Source of the DNA: Viscum album
Taxonomy: Eukaryota > Streptophyta > Magnoliopsida > Santalales > Viscaceae
Assembly (NCBI GenBank): GCA_963277665.1
Contig: OY728143.1
Location: 233,855,591 to 233,919,590 of the forward strand
Length of the DNA stretch: 64,000 bases
Direction: 5' to 3'
Both the position numbers and the translations under genes were made by a program. The notes beneath the pieces are model-generated. The model was not told the origin of the DNA. It ran no database searches and saw only the letters and a list, made by a program, of their open reading frames with translations. Each line of letters begins with the position of its first letter. The stretch's first letter is position 1. This document shows, piece by piece, positions 13,377-26,176 of this stretch.

Positions 13377-16300
13377 TATAACGCCCGGACCCTCATTACC
13401 CATAGTCGGTGCATTATTACATAACATTGGCATGATCACAAAAGATCAAGTCTGGAAATACCGATTAGTTTAGTAGCCTTAGAAATACTAGATACATTAA
13501 TAAGTTTTATATTACATTATAAAATGAAAAACTACCACAACATAGTCTACATAGAACACACTCATATCCCTTATACTATCCCTACAGTTCAGACATAATA
13601 TACTACTTCGCATCCGGGGAAAAATAAAACATAGAAAGGTGTGAGCACAGATGTGCAGTAAGGATAACAATATAGCAGAAACATTCATAAATAAGAATAA
13701 AAATTTAAGGAAATGTATGACTAAAACAAAATCCTTTTAAACTTGAACTTCAGCATAATATGGAAAATATAAAATCAAATAATTCCATTTACTTATTCAC
13801 ATGTATATTCTACTAGTCGCATAATCACATGCAATATCAATAGCCACTTTCATAATGATGTAATGCATAATGCCAGACTTCATAACCACATATTCAAGGC
13901 CTTGTGCAAAGACTAAAAATAATATTATGTCTTTATCTTATTTCAAGACACTAGTTTGTCTCATGAGACCTACTGATACATCAGTGAGCTATAGCGGGCT
14001 CCACCCGTCACTTACTAAGTCCAATTCATTCTTCATATGAAAAGGTTTAAACATAACATAAACATTCGTATTAAAACTAGCTTACAGAATGTAAATAATT
14101 TATCCATAAACCATGACTGGTGTAAAAATAACACATCCACAGTCAAACATATCACAAAATCTTCAATACAATATAGACGTTTTGTATCATAATAAATCAA
14201 CTTCAAAGAAGCTTAAAATCCATCAAAGGATGTTGACATAGATGAAATAAAAACATTTTTTAGAGAAATATATCTTTATATTTTGAAATTATTTAAAAGT
14301 TATATAATATTAAAATAAAACATTTATTTTTAAAATATTCTTATATGCCTATAAGGGATGCTTCGACGAGGTTATAATGGCGGAAAATAGCCGCACCTGC
14401 CGTATACGTTAAAAAAACATTATTACCTTAATTTTGTCAAAAAGATCATAAAGTACCTTGTTTGGAAAATGAAGGAATGGTTCCTTTAAAAAAAATATAA
14501 GGAAAAATAAGGGTATAAATTAATATAACCCATTGTCTAGTAAAAATGTTTTTAAATACATTTTTAAGAAAGCACATATGTGGAAGATAAAGAGGTCTTA
14601 ATAGATCCTTATGTAAAAACAACCTCGGATGATAAAGATATTGAAAAATTAACCCTTACCTTATACATTTCATTGGTAGAGGGTAGGTTAAAATCTTGTA
14701 TAATGGTGAAATCATTGTTATTAAATTATAAAATAACAATATAAATTAATATTATATCATATATGATCTTCTAATTTTTCTTTGTTAATGATATTTCAGT
14801 AGTTTCATTGTTTCGGGTGTTAACTGATTTGTTTTTATTTATATGCTTTGTTACATAAGTAATGTTTTTTATGGATATGATGTATCATATTAATATTAAA
14901 ATGATATTAAGTCTTTCAAAATTATTTTTAATCATCAAATGAAAATTAGTCTTGAATGGATACGACGGGGAATGAAACTCATCGCGTTCGTGGAGACGGT
15001 AATCTGTACGTACGCACAAGCAACAATATCATTCTTTTGATATTATAATAATATATAATTGGATATTATATCATATATATAGAATCATTATCATGTTATA
15101 TTTATTATTTACATCATTTATACTCATTATTATACCCATCCAAATGATGAAGTGTTTGAATGACAAACTACACCACGACGTGGAGACGGTAATCCATACG
15201 TACGCATGTATGGTGACTTTTTCATTTATAGGATGGATCGAATAATGAATTGGGTAGTAAAATTTTTATAATAACATCAAATTATATAGAATATAGTGGA
15301 GTTATTATTTTATAATAGAAAAAACAAAGAAATAGGAAGTGAAAAAAAAGAACTTGAAAGAGGTGATGAAATATTTACCTCTTCTTCGGGTTCTTCCTTT
15401 TGACTTGATCAAAATGGATCCATAGGTTGGATTTATGACTAAACGAATGCCTATAGGATGAAGGGTGGATAGTTTTTAGGATATTTGGGCAGAATTTGGC
15501 TAATCCAAATGGCTTTGATGGTGGGAATTTGAGAGAAGGGGAAGTCCACTTTTATAAGAGAGTTAAGGGTCACTTTAAGAAATGCTTGAAATATTATTTT
15601 ATAATAAAATCATTTTCAGTTTAAAATGGCTCCAAAATGATTTATTTATAGACTAAGGTGGGGTTGGGTCGACAACCACTCAACCAATCGGTTTTAGACA
15701 GGTTTGGGTCACTGTATTAACATTATCTTTTAGATTTAACTTTTAGTTATATAGTTTGACATTTACCATGTCTCTTTGTATTTTTATATTATATGGTTAA
15801 TAAACTTACTATAAACTTCCAATAGAACCTCAAGTGGTTCATTAATGACATATATAATAGTATTTATGACCTTTTTCCAGACTTTAGATTTTTAGGAATA
15901 GAATATCAATTAATAATATTATATTTGTTTTAAAAACTCTTTTATGTCAATTTTGACACTATTTTGTTTTTTGTTTTTGTTAAATTTATAACAACATTAT
16001 TACTTAGAAAAAAATAAATTAATCAACCCTAAAATTTAATATTAACCTATAAAATTATTTTAATTCATTAAAAGCCTCAAATTATAATTATTTGGATATT
16101 TATAATATCATTTATTTTAATCTTTCATTCATAAGGTAATTACTGTATCATCATTGTGTCCTAAATAAATTAAATTATTTAATGTTTAAAAATTATAAAT
16201 AAAATACCATTATGTAATAAAATTTATTATTTATAGTCTAATTTATCTTATTTATAACCCTATATTAAAAATGGTTTAGTTATTAAACATTGATTTTAAC

Positions 16301-17084
16301 TCTTTTAACTATTCTGTAAATAAAATAATAATAAATGTCCTAATCTAATCCATGTGAACCTAAAGGATAATATTTTGTTCCTAAGGTTGTTTTAGGTCAA
16401 ATTACACTTATCCAATAGAATTAGGACATGTGTTATGGTAATTATGATATAATTTTTACCCGAAATTACCCTATTTACTTTTAACTGTGGTAAATAAAAG
16501 TCAAAAGTTACTATTCACTGAAAATTATTTGCATCTTATTGAACCACTTTTTACTTAATAATATCAACTGCATCTATAGGATTTTTGAAATTCAATTAAT
16601 AGAAGCAATAAAATTAAGTTTTATACAAATTTTCAAATTCTTCTAGGTGGTGGGTAAAAGATGGTAAATAGTTCGATAAAATTTTATATATCTAAACTTA
16701 TTATAAAATAACTCTAATGAATTGCGTTGAACGTATATATGTATTATGTATCTATTTTTACCTATAATAAATTAAAATAAAATAACTAATTATTTAATTA
16801 AAAAGTAAGTTTTAACAAATAACGTAATGTTTTTTCACTATTCATAAAAAACTGAATGTTTTCAGAAAATAGGAAAAATTCACCCTAAGCTAATTTCGAT
16901 ATTCTGAATCCAAAATTGAAGTCCATTTTGAAAGATAAAATTTATAAAATTTCAAAAAGTGGGTATTATTATTCATAACGGCTAGTTTGATTGGTTGTAG
17001 TGTGTTAGAATCTTGAAGTTGCGTACAATGCAAGCTATTTCATTATTCAATGGGAAACATACCTTGGAAGCTTGAGGTGTTACA
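13377..17084 (-). mobile_element. 3' LTR of element A (3.7 kb)
   Basis: Aligns end to end with 21913-26996 apart from the insert there, and with both LTRs of element B. On the minus strand it starts TGTAACACCTCAAG. Its outer end should be GGGCGTTACA but reads GTTATA, one C-to-T change at the terminus. It carries the minus-strand TATA motif at 15550-15556 and two copies of the palindromic leader motif (14990-15017 and 15180-15206). Confidence 0.9.
14990..15206 (-). repeat. Duplicated CGTACGTACG-core motif, element A 3' LTR
   Basis: Two direct copies of GTGGAGACGGTAATC followed by a CGTACGTACG-type palindrome, at 14990-15017 and 15180-15206. They are the most GC-rich words in this AT-rich LTR. 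Equivalent pairs occur in the other three LTRs of A and B. Relative to the TATA motif they fall in the transcribed R/U5 part. Confidence 0.8.
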
Positions 17085-17095
17085 TTCTTCCCTCC
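17085..17095 (-). other. Polypurine tract of element A
   Basis: On the minus strand GGAGGGAAGAA immediately precedes the 3' LTR start TGTAACACC. It is all purine, as required for the plus-strand primer. Confidence 0.85.
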
Positions 17096-18721
17096 AAATA
17101 ATCTCATCCTTGAAATTTCTATAATACCACCACACTAAAATTTTTGGGTGGTTCTTCATCATAAGTTCCTTGGGTTACCACATCGCCACTTCCATCTTAT
17201 AGTTTCTCCATAGAACTTTTACTAGAAGAGTCATCTGGTTTTTCAGCACATGTTCTCTTGTATCTAGAATTTTGACACGATCTTCAAAATAAGACATATC
17301 AAGTTCCAGTTCAATTTCCCCATAGGTGAGTAGATGCGTTGGGTCAGGCATGTATTTTCTCAACAGTGATACATGGAACACATCATGAACTTTGGAGAGA
17401 CTTGGAGGCATTTACAAACGATAAGCTACAACTCCAATTCGTTCTAGAATTTCAAAAGTTCTAATGTACTTGGGACTCAATTTACCCTTCTTACTGAAAC
17501 GTATAACACCCTTCCATGGAGATACCATCAAGAAAACATGGTCTCCTACTAGAAAATTCCAAATCCTTCCTTCGGTTATCGGAAAAGTTCTTTTTCCTAC
17601 TTTGGGATACTGAGATGTGGGTTTAGATAACCTTCACCTTTTCCATTGTTTCCTCAACAAGTTCTGGGCCTATGAGTTTTCTTTCACCAACATCATCCCA
17701 ACATGTTGGTGTGCGACATCTCTTTCTATATAACTCTTCATATGGTACTATATAAATACTTAAATGGAAGCTATTGATATAAGAAAATTCTACCAGAGGT
17801 AAATATTAATCCCATATACCTTGAAACTCAAGTGAGAAGGATCTCAACATGTCTTTTAAAGTTTGAATAGTCCGTTCTGATTGTCCGTCAGTCTGAGGGT
17901 GGTAGGCAGTTCTCAAATGATGTTATGTATCTAGGACTTTCTGATGACTTTTCTAAAATCTTGATGTAAAATGGGGATCACGATAAGAAACAATTTATAA
18001 GGATAATCCATGAAGTCTTACAAATTCATTAATATATAGTCTTTCTTGACATTCAAGTGGTAAATCTTCTGTTATATCAAGAAAATGTGCTGACTTGGTA
18101 AGACGATCAATAATGACCCATATTGCATCATTCCTTCTAGGAGTATTTGGTAGTCCCATGACAAATTCCATCATAATATTATCCAATTTCCACTCAGGTA
18201 TGGGAAGAGGTTGCATGACTCCTCTAGGATGTTGCCTTCCGGCTTTGACTTGTTGACAAACCATACATCTTGACACAAAATAAAAAATCTACATCTTCAT
18301 TTTGTCCCACCAAAAATGATCCTTCAAATCTCTATAAATCTTGGTGCTACCATGGTGCATAGAGAAATTGAAGCTATGAGAATCATATAAAAATTCCCTT
18401 TTTAGATCCGGTATATCAGGAACGCAAAGTCTCTTCCCAAATTTCAAAATACCATCTTCATATATGAAGTCACTCAATCTACCATCATTCACAGCTTTAA
18501 TGTTCTTTTGAATCTCCTCATCATCAGCCTGAGAACTTTTTATCCTTTCTAGTAAAGATGGTTTGGAAACCATTTGAAAAATTATTGATGTTTCACCTTC
18601 TATGATTATTCCCATATACATTTTCACTAGATCCATGAAAATAGGACCCCTTTCAACTCTCATCTTTTTTAAAACTCCATGATCCTTTCTACTCAAAGTA
18701 TCTTCCACCTTATTTACCTTC
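17096..18721 (-). pseudogene. Element A integrase with chromodomain-like C-terminus (broken)
   Basis: From N to C on the minus strand: linker after RNase H (SRKDHGVLKKMR), integrase zinc-binding region with HFWWDKMK and CMVCQQVKA near 18230-18310, core with IWVIIDRLTKSAHF near 18100, then YHPQTDGQSERTIQTLKD near 17860-17915. The tail shows LRKYMPDPTHLLTY and ends LLVKVLWRNYKMEVAMW at 17175-17230; VLWRNH..EEATW is the usual form in chromovirus C-termini. Several frameshifts and stops separate the parts (for example between 17995 and 17411), so no integrase can be made. Confidence 0.85.
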
Positions 18722-19740
18722 CCCGAGTGGTAGTTTATTGTGAAATCATAATCCTTGAGTAGTTCAAGCCATCAAAATTGTCTCATGTTAAGTTATTTTT
18801 GTGAGAAAATATACGTAAGACTCTTTTGATTAGTATAAATCTCACAATTTTCACCATACAGATAGTGTATCCCTATTTTCAGAGCAAAGATTACAGCTGA
18901 TAACTCAAGATTGTGTGTAGGACAGTTTTTCTCATGAAATATTAGCTATCGTGATGCATAGGTAATAACTCTATCATTCTCATAAGGACATAACCATGTC
19001 CTTTATTTTAAGCATCACTATAAATAACAAAACCATCATTCCTTGATAGTAGAGTCAAGATAAGATCATTGACTAATCTTCTCTTTAATTCTTAAAAATA
19101 TTATTCACACTCTTTTGTTCAAAAAAATTTAACCCCTTTACAAGTGAGCTTGGTTAATGGGTTATCCAACCGGGAAAAATTCTGGATGAAACATCGATAA
19201 TAACCTTCTAAACCAATAAAACTACGTACCTCATTTATACTCATCAGTGATGGCCATTCTAGGATTGCCTTTTCTTTGAAGGATCAACAGATATACCATA
19301 CTTAGAGACAATATGGCCAAGAAATAAAATCTCTTGAAGCTAGAATTCACACTTGCTAAACTTCCTATATAATTTATTTCTTCTGAGGGTTTTCAGAATG
19401 GTGTGCAAGTGATTTTAATGATCTTAATAGCTTTGGGAGTATACCAGGATATCAAAAATAAATACCACTAAAAAGTCATAAATATATTATTTGAAAACTC
19501 TATTAATTAGATCCATAAAGTTGGTTGAATAAATTATCAATGCAAGGTAGGGGATACATGTTCTTTATTGTTATAGCATTGATCTCCCTATAATCAATGC
19601 ACAACCTCATAAATCTGTCTTTCTCTTAACAAAAAGGAAAGGGGATCCCCATGGAGAAACACTAGGGAGAATAAATCCCTTATTACTCAATTCCTCTAGT
19701 TGTTTCTATAGATCCACTAATTCCACACTGGCTATTCTAT
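18722..19740 (-). pseudogene. Element A RT and RNase H (broken, RT internally deleted)
   Basis: RNase H on the minus strand shows NLELSAVIFALK near 18920 and YTNQKSLTYIFSQK near 18830, with Asn where element B has Asp ([14 protein letters not shown]). RT retains its N-terminal part ([14 protein letters not shown]) but jumps from the LFNQL segment (family LFDQLHG) straight to MDLINRVF. Compared with element B, about 158 bp between two TCCATGAA repeats has gone, removing the core between those points. Many stops are also present. Confidence 0.85.
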
Positions 19741-20340
19741 AAGGGGTATTTGATATGTTCCGTGAAATAGAAATTAAATTAATGGAAAACTCTTTTTCTT
19801 GTTCTGGAGGATGACCAGGTAAATCCTCTGGAAACACATCAATATATTCTTTCACAATAGGCACATCCTCTATTCGAACATTATTTTCCTCTCCCATAAT
19901 TATTTCATTCTCATCCTCCCCAATAATTGAAATTAGTAGAGCTACCTGGGGTGGATGTAGATAAGAATCATGTGGTGATGTTTCTACTCTAAAGATAATG
20001 TTCTCATTATCATCATCGAAAATTGTAACTTCCTTCTTCTTACAATAAATTTTTTCATCATGGTCTGAAATATATTCCATACCAAGGATTATATCTAATT
20101 CAATCTTGGGTATGATGATGAGATCCATAGATAAAGAACATTTATATGCCTTAATGGGAACTGATTCACAAAAAATTATTGAGATGATACATCCCTTAGG
20201 TGTTTTTACTAACAACTCCCTTGTTAAGTCAAATTTAAATATCTAATTTTCTTAGCAAATTGGGAAGATATAAAACAATGCAATGATCCATAATCAAATA
20301 AAGAATTAGTTAAACTTGAGTAAAGCATTAAATTACCTTC
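19741..20340 (-). pseudogene. Element A protease and linker (broken)
   Basis: Aspartic protease region. The active-site segment near 20278-20300 reads FDYGSLHC, against FDSGSSHC in element B, so the catalytic DSG has become DYG. Downstream an open stretch of 169 codons (19706-20215) holds ELDIILGMEYISDHD, the second conserved protease segment, followed by the linker IVKEYIDVFPEDLPGHPP that precedes RT in Gypsy elements. Confidence 0.8.
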
Positions 20341-21411
20341 CACCACGTCTTTTAGAGCTTCAACCTCAGTAGTAGTGATAACATAAGCTTTCCCTTGATC
20401 CCTTGTCCTTTTCTAAGGTATGTTTCCTTAGTGCCTAGGAAATTAATTTTCATAATTACCCCTTTCTCTACAATTGTAGTATTCAACATTGACAGCCTCT
20501 TTCTTCCCCGTGCAATCACGAGCTTGGTGGCCTTTTTCACCACACTTGTAACAGACTCCCATTCCCTTCAGGAAAGTACCAGGGTGTTTCTTCCCACATT
20601 TTCTATAGGATGAATATTCAACTATTCCCTTCTTCACCTTATTTCCATTTTCAGAGTGTTCAACAGATCTCTTCTTATCCTACTTTGCTTTAGAGATCTT
20701 TTTCTGTCTTGATAGCACATGAGAAAATATCTACTTATGATGAGAAGGATTGTGAGAGTAACGCTTGATGAAGAAATGGTTTTAACCCATCAAATAATCG
20801 ATCAATATTACTCCTTGGGTTACATATATAATCTACTGCATGCCTTTCTAACTTTTTAATGTTAGCCTCATATTTTGCGACATTCTCTTCCAATTTTTTC
20901 CTCAGACTCAGAAATTGTCTTTCCATATCCTCTCGATGGTAACGAGGAAAGTATTTTTCTAAGAAATGATCTTCAAACTCCCTTCATTCCATATTTTATA
21001 CTTCATCATCTTTCTTTGTATTTTGAATCAATGACCACCATTGATCTGCATCTCCCGTGAGGCGATAAACTAGAATGAAAACTTTTTCCCTTTTGCTACT
21101 CCCCAAAGCATGAAATATTTTCTCTAAGGAATTTATCCATTGCTCAGCTACTAATGTATTTGTAATCCCACTAAATGTTGGTGGTTGTTTCCTCATTAAG
21201 CGGTCTAACATTGATCCTCCGTGGTGTGGATCAGGGTTATCCATATGGGTAAGGTTATTATTGACAACCTGAGTGAGTTGTCCAGTATGGTGATTACCTG
21301 ATCAACACTAGTTGCTTCACTAGCTCCACTATAATTATCTTGAGTAGGTGGGAAATCCTTAAATGGATTACGTGCATTGATACGGTTTCCATTCCTTCCA
21401 CTAGGCACCAT
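20341..21411 (-). pseudogene. Element A gag (broken)
   Basis: Starts with ATG at 21411 (MVPSGRNGNRIN), matching the start of the element B gag. The capsid segment at 20996-21244 shows RKQPPTFSG, AEQWINSLEKIF and DADQWWSLI, the usual Retrotrans_gag pattern. Downstream a zinc knuckle CYKCGEKGHQARDC is intact (near 20510-20555); the following knuckle CRERGNYEN has lost its histidine. Frameshifts and stops divide it into at least five pieces. Confidence 0.85.
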
Positions 21412-21898
21412 TTCTAAACAATGGCATACACTCTATTAGTTTATGAATCAAAATACATAAATCCAAACTTGTAAAACACTTAACATAAATTGAACAATTT
21501 ATGGATATAATCCATAATAATAAAAATGTTTTCTATGAGGAAGTATATACTCATAAACCCTTTATAATAGTTTTTAAAGAAAATAAGAATTATTAAAGGC
21601 ATATCCCCTAGGATTTTCGTAACCAATAGTGCAGCAAGGCCCATTATAGTGCACCAGTTCCCGTTTGAGTCTAGATCAAAGCAGTATTTTCAGGTTTTAC
21701 CCCTAGGTACATCTATGATATAGCTGCATCTACCTGCTCATATCAAGACAGGGATGTATTGCTTGGAATACTCACAAAATCTTTATAGTACCAAAATTCT
21801 AGGAAGTTCCTCTATACTAATCCTCAAAGTCTATCTTAGGGAAATGTTCACTAATAATTGTTTTTCAAAATCTAACTTCCAAGGTTTGTACTAAAATT

Positions 21899-21910
21899 CC
21901 ACTAATACCA
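21899..21910 (-). other. Primer-binding site of element A (initiator Met tRNA)
   Basis: On the minus strand TGGTATTAGTGG lies two bases inside the 5' LTR. It resembles TGGTATCAGAGC, the complement of the 3' end of plant initiator methionine tRNA, and sets the element's orientation. Confidence 0.85.
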
Positions 21911-23525
21911 ACTGTAACGCCCCAACCCTAGTTACCCAGAGTCGGTGCATTATTACATAACATTGCCATGATCACAAAATATCAAGTCTCGAAAGACCAA
22001 TTAATTTAATAGCCTTGGTAATACTAGATACATTCATAAGTTTTACGTTACATTATAAAATGAAAAACTAAAACAACACAGTCTTCATAGGACACACTCA
22101 TATCCCTTATACTACCCCTGCAGGTTAGACATAATATAATTTTTCACATCCTGGGGAAAATAAAACATAGAAAGGGGTGATCTCAGATGCTCAGTAAGTA
22201 TAAAAATATAACAGAAACTTTAATAAATAAGCACAAACATTTTAGGCCATGTAAGACTAAAACAAAATCCTTTTAAACTTGATATTCATCATAATATGGA
22301 AAAGATAAAATCAAATAATTCCATTTACTTATTCAAATAGACATTTTACTGGTCGAATAATCACATGCAATATCAATAACCACTTTCATAATGATGGAAT
22401 GCATAATGTCAGACTTCATAACCATATAGTCAAGGCCTTATGACAAGACTACAAATAATATTTTGTCAAGGCCTTATGCCAAGACACTAGATTGTCTCAT
22501 GAGACCTACCGATGCATCTAGAAGCTATATTGGGCTCCATCCATCACTTACTAAGTCCAATGAATTCCTCATATGAAAAGGTTTAATCATAACATAAACA
22601 TTCATATTAAAACTGTCATACGAAATGTCAATACTATATCCATAAACTTTGAATGTTGTAAACATAACAGATCCACATTTGTACATATCACAAAAATTTT
22701 AATACAATATGGAACACTGGTATAATAATAAATCATCTTCAAAGAATCTTAAAATCCATCAAAGTATGTTGAAATAGATGAAATCAAATTTTTTTAGAGA
22801 AATATCTCTTTCTATTTTGAAATGATTTAAAATTCATATAATTATAAAAGAAAACATTTATTTTGAAAATATTATTATAAGATTGTAAGGGTAGCTTCAA
22901 CGATGTTATAATGGCTGAAAATAGCCGCACCTACCGTATAAGTTAAAAACAACATTCTTAACTTAATTTTGTCGAAAAGTACATAAAGTACCTTGTTTAG
23001 AAAATGACGGAAAGATTCCTTTAAAAAACATATAAGTTAAAATAAGGGTATAAATTAATTTAACCCATTTTCTAGTAAAAATTTTTTGAAATACATTTTT
23101 AAGAAAACATGGATGTGGATGGTAAAGAGGTCCCAATAGAAACTTATGTAAAAACAACCTCGGATGATAACGAGTTTGTGAAATTAACCCTTACCTTGTA
23201 ATTTTCCTTGGTTGAGGGTAGGTTAACCTCATGTATAATGGTGAAATCATTGTTATTAAATTATATAGTAACCATATACATTAATATGATATTATATATT
23301 ATCTTCTAATATTTCTTTGTTAATGATATTTCAGTAGAATCATCATTTCGGGTGTTAACTGATTCGTTTTCCTTTATATGATTTGTTATATAAGTAATGT
23401 TTGTTTTAGATAGGATGTATCTTATTCATATTCAGAATGATATTAAGTCTTTAAAAATTATTTTTTATCATAAAATGAAAATTAATCTTGAATGGATACG
23501 ATGGGGAATGAATCTCATCGCGTTC

Positions 23526-23743
23526 ATGGAGACAGTAATCCGTACGTACACACGAGTGGAAATATCATTATTTTGATATTAAAATAATTTATAATTGGAT
23601 GTTATATCATATATAATAAATCATTATCATGTTATATTTATTATTTACATCATTTATACTCATTATTATACCCATCCAAATGATGAAGTGTTTGAATAAC
23701 AAACAACACCACGACGTGGAGACGGTAATCCGTACATACACAC
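23526..23743 (-). repeat. Duplicated CGTACGTACG-core motif, element A 5' LTR
   Basis: Copies at 23526-23553 and 23716-23743 of the GGAGACGGTAATCCGTACG motif. Both have lost the last bases of the palindrome (CGTACGTACA and CGTACATACA). Confidence 0.8.
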
Positions 23744-24088
23744 ATATGGTGACTTTGTAATTTATAGGATGGATAGAATAATGAATTAGGTTGTACCAAT
23801 TTTATAATAAAATAATAGTATATAGAAGATACTAGAGTTATTATTTTAGAATATAAACAAAAAATAAAAAGGAAGTGGAAGAAGAAAAGAACATGAAAGA
23901 GATGATGAAATATTTACCTCTTCTTCGGGTTCTTCTTTGTGAATTGATCAAAAGGGCTCCTTAGGTTAGATTTATGACTAATGGAAGGCATCTAGGATGA
24001 AGTAAGGACAATTGGGAGGATATTTGGGAAGTGTTTGGCCAATTAAAATGGATTTTATGGTGTGAATTAGAGAGAATGAGAAGTTCCA

Positions 24089-24095
24089 TTTTATA
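24089..24095 (-). promoter_or_regulatory. TATA motif in the element A 5' LTR
   Basis: Minus-strand TATAAAA in the context CTTATAAAA. The same motif occurs at the matching place in the other LTRs of the family (15550-15556, 38116-38122, 46851-46857), which supports it as the U3 promoter core. Confidence 0.6.
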
Positions 24096-24764
24096 AGATA
24101 GGTGAGGGTCACTTTAGGAAAAACTTGAAATATAATTTTATAATAAAATTATTTTCGGTTTATAATGGCTCCAAAATGATTTATTTCGAAGATAAGGTTG
24201 GGGTGGGTCGAAAAAAACTCAATAAATAGGTTCTATATAGGTTTGGGGCACTATATGAACCTTATCTTTTAGATTTAACTCTTAGTTAAATAGTTTGACA
24301 TTTCCATGTCTCTTTGTATTTCTATATTATATGGTAAATAAACATACTATAAACTTCAAAGAGAAACTCAAGTGGTTCATTAATGACATATATAATATTA
24401 TTTAATCCCTTTGTCTGAACCTTATATTTTTTGTAAGAGAATATCATATAATAATATAATATTTGTTTTAAAAACTCTTTTATGTCAATTTTGACACTAT
24501 TTTGTATTTTGTTTTTGTTAAATTCATAAAAGCAGTATTACTTAGAAGGAAATTCATTTAATCAACCCTAACATTTCATATTAACCTATAAAATTAGTGT
24601 AATTCATTAAAATTCTCAAAAAAGATTTATTTTGATTTTTATAATATCAATTATTTTAATATTTTATTAATATGGTAATTCTTACATCATCATTGTGTCA
24701 TAAATAAGGTATATTATTTAATGTTTAAAAATTATAAATAAAATACCATTATGTAGGAAATTGT

Positions 24765-26176
24765 TTTACCTTTCAGGGGGCTAAGAAATTTGATATGATC
24801 AAAATACACTTTTCTCACGTTAAGGATGCTGCTCTGGAGCGAATGGTCAAGAAAGGTGACACTGCTCGTGTGACTGTTAATAGACAAGCGATTCTTGATA
24901 GATTCAAAATTTGTGAACACTCCATAATCGCTAGGCTTGTTCTTCCCGCAGGAGGAAAGCCTTGGAAAATTGATAATTTAGTTCGAAAGATGACCTCTAT
25001 ATGGGGTTTTTCTGGCTAGAGATATATTCCCCTAGGTCAGGGGTTTTTTCATATCACTTTTCCTTAAGAATATCTAAAGCAAAGGGCATGATGGATTGGC
25101 TCAATCGCCTTAAAGCCAGGTATGTTATGCTTTCAAGAGTTGGTTTTTTGGTTTAATCATTTCACTATAAGAAATAATAAAGCCCAAGTTTGGATCAAGA
25201 TTATTGGCCTTAATTGGATTTTGTGGCATCCTAAAATCTTGTTTGATATTGCATCTGCTGTGGGGATCCCGATAAAGATGGACAGGAATACTGAGAATGT
25301 CAGACTTGGTCACTATTCTAGGGTTTTGTTCAAGGTTGACTTGAGCACTATCTTGATCTATAATGTTTTTTTGTTAGCATTGGATGATGATATTCCATTA
25401 AAAGTGGAATATGAATGACTTCCTGACTTTTTTTTCGGAATTCCAAATAATAGGTCATGTCAAGGATAATTGCCACAAGTCTGTGGTTTGCTCATTTTTC
25501 TCCTCTACAGGCCATCCTGAAACTTCTTGTAGAAAGAAATTGAGGATTTAGTCAACACAGAATAAAGTGGATTTGGTTACACAACCTACTCTTGATAAAG
25601 GTAATGTGCAGATTATAGATGGGGTGACTAAGGAGTTGACACAAGAGACACATACGTCAGGGGGATGGCCCCGAAGATCTAAATAGATGGGGGAAGAATT
25701 GTGTCTTTGGAGCAAAAATATGATCATGAAATTAAAGGGCATAAAAATCTGGGTGATGGGAACATTTCAAAGATTCGAGAGGGAATCACTAAATTAAGGG
25801 AAACTGAGGGGATCCATGGAAGGTGGGATGATATCAAGGATGGTTCCCCAAAAAAATCATCATATAGTCAGGTATTATCGAAAGGGAAAGCTGCTTTTGT
25901 GGATGATGAATGTTTCCAACCTGTTCCTCCTAGGAAACCGAGATAGAGGAAGGACTATTCCTATCTCAAGCCGACTATGGTCACCAGGTCTCATGGTCCC
26001 TTAGTTGACTCCGACTGGTATGATGATTATGATGATTCCTATCAGTTTGATTATGACTTATGATGTTCTCTAGTTTATCAGCATGATGACATGATTCTTG
26101 TATGTCCCCTTTCAACTCCTTGTTGTATTGTTTTTTCTTTTTCAATAAGAGGGCTCTGCCTGAATCTTTCGACTAT
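24765..26176 (+). pseudogene. DUF4283 / zinc-knuckle ORF fragment (LINE ORF1-like) inserted in the LTR
   Basis: A less AT-rich block that interrupts the LTR. In one + frame with stops it reads IARLVLPAGGKPWKIDNLVR and IWGFSG (DUF4283 region, 24900-25019), then AQVWIKIIGLNWILWHPKIL and DIASAVGIPIKMDRNT (25180-25290), as in the ORF1 of plant L1-like LINEs. A frameshift follows, then LPDF and a damaged zinc knuckle near 25455-25535 where CSFFSSTGHPETSC has Phe at an expected Cys. A charged tail ends near 26060 in YDDYDDSYQFDYDL. No endonuclease, RT, poly(A) tail or target duplication is visible, so it may be a 5' fragment or a non-autonomous derivative. Borders are approximate. Confidence 0.75.

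Noticed and set aside
24732..24920. Minus-strand ORF over the DUF4283 insert.
   Set aside because: Shadow of the + strand ORF with recognisable motifs, and it crosses the insertion junction.
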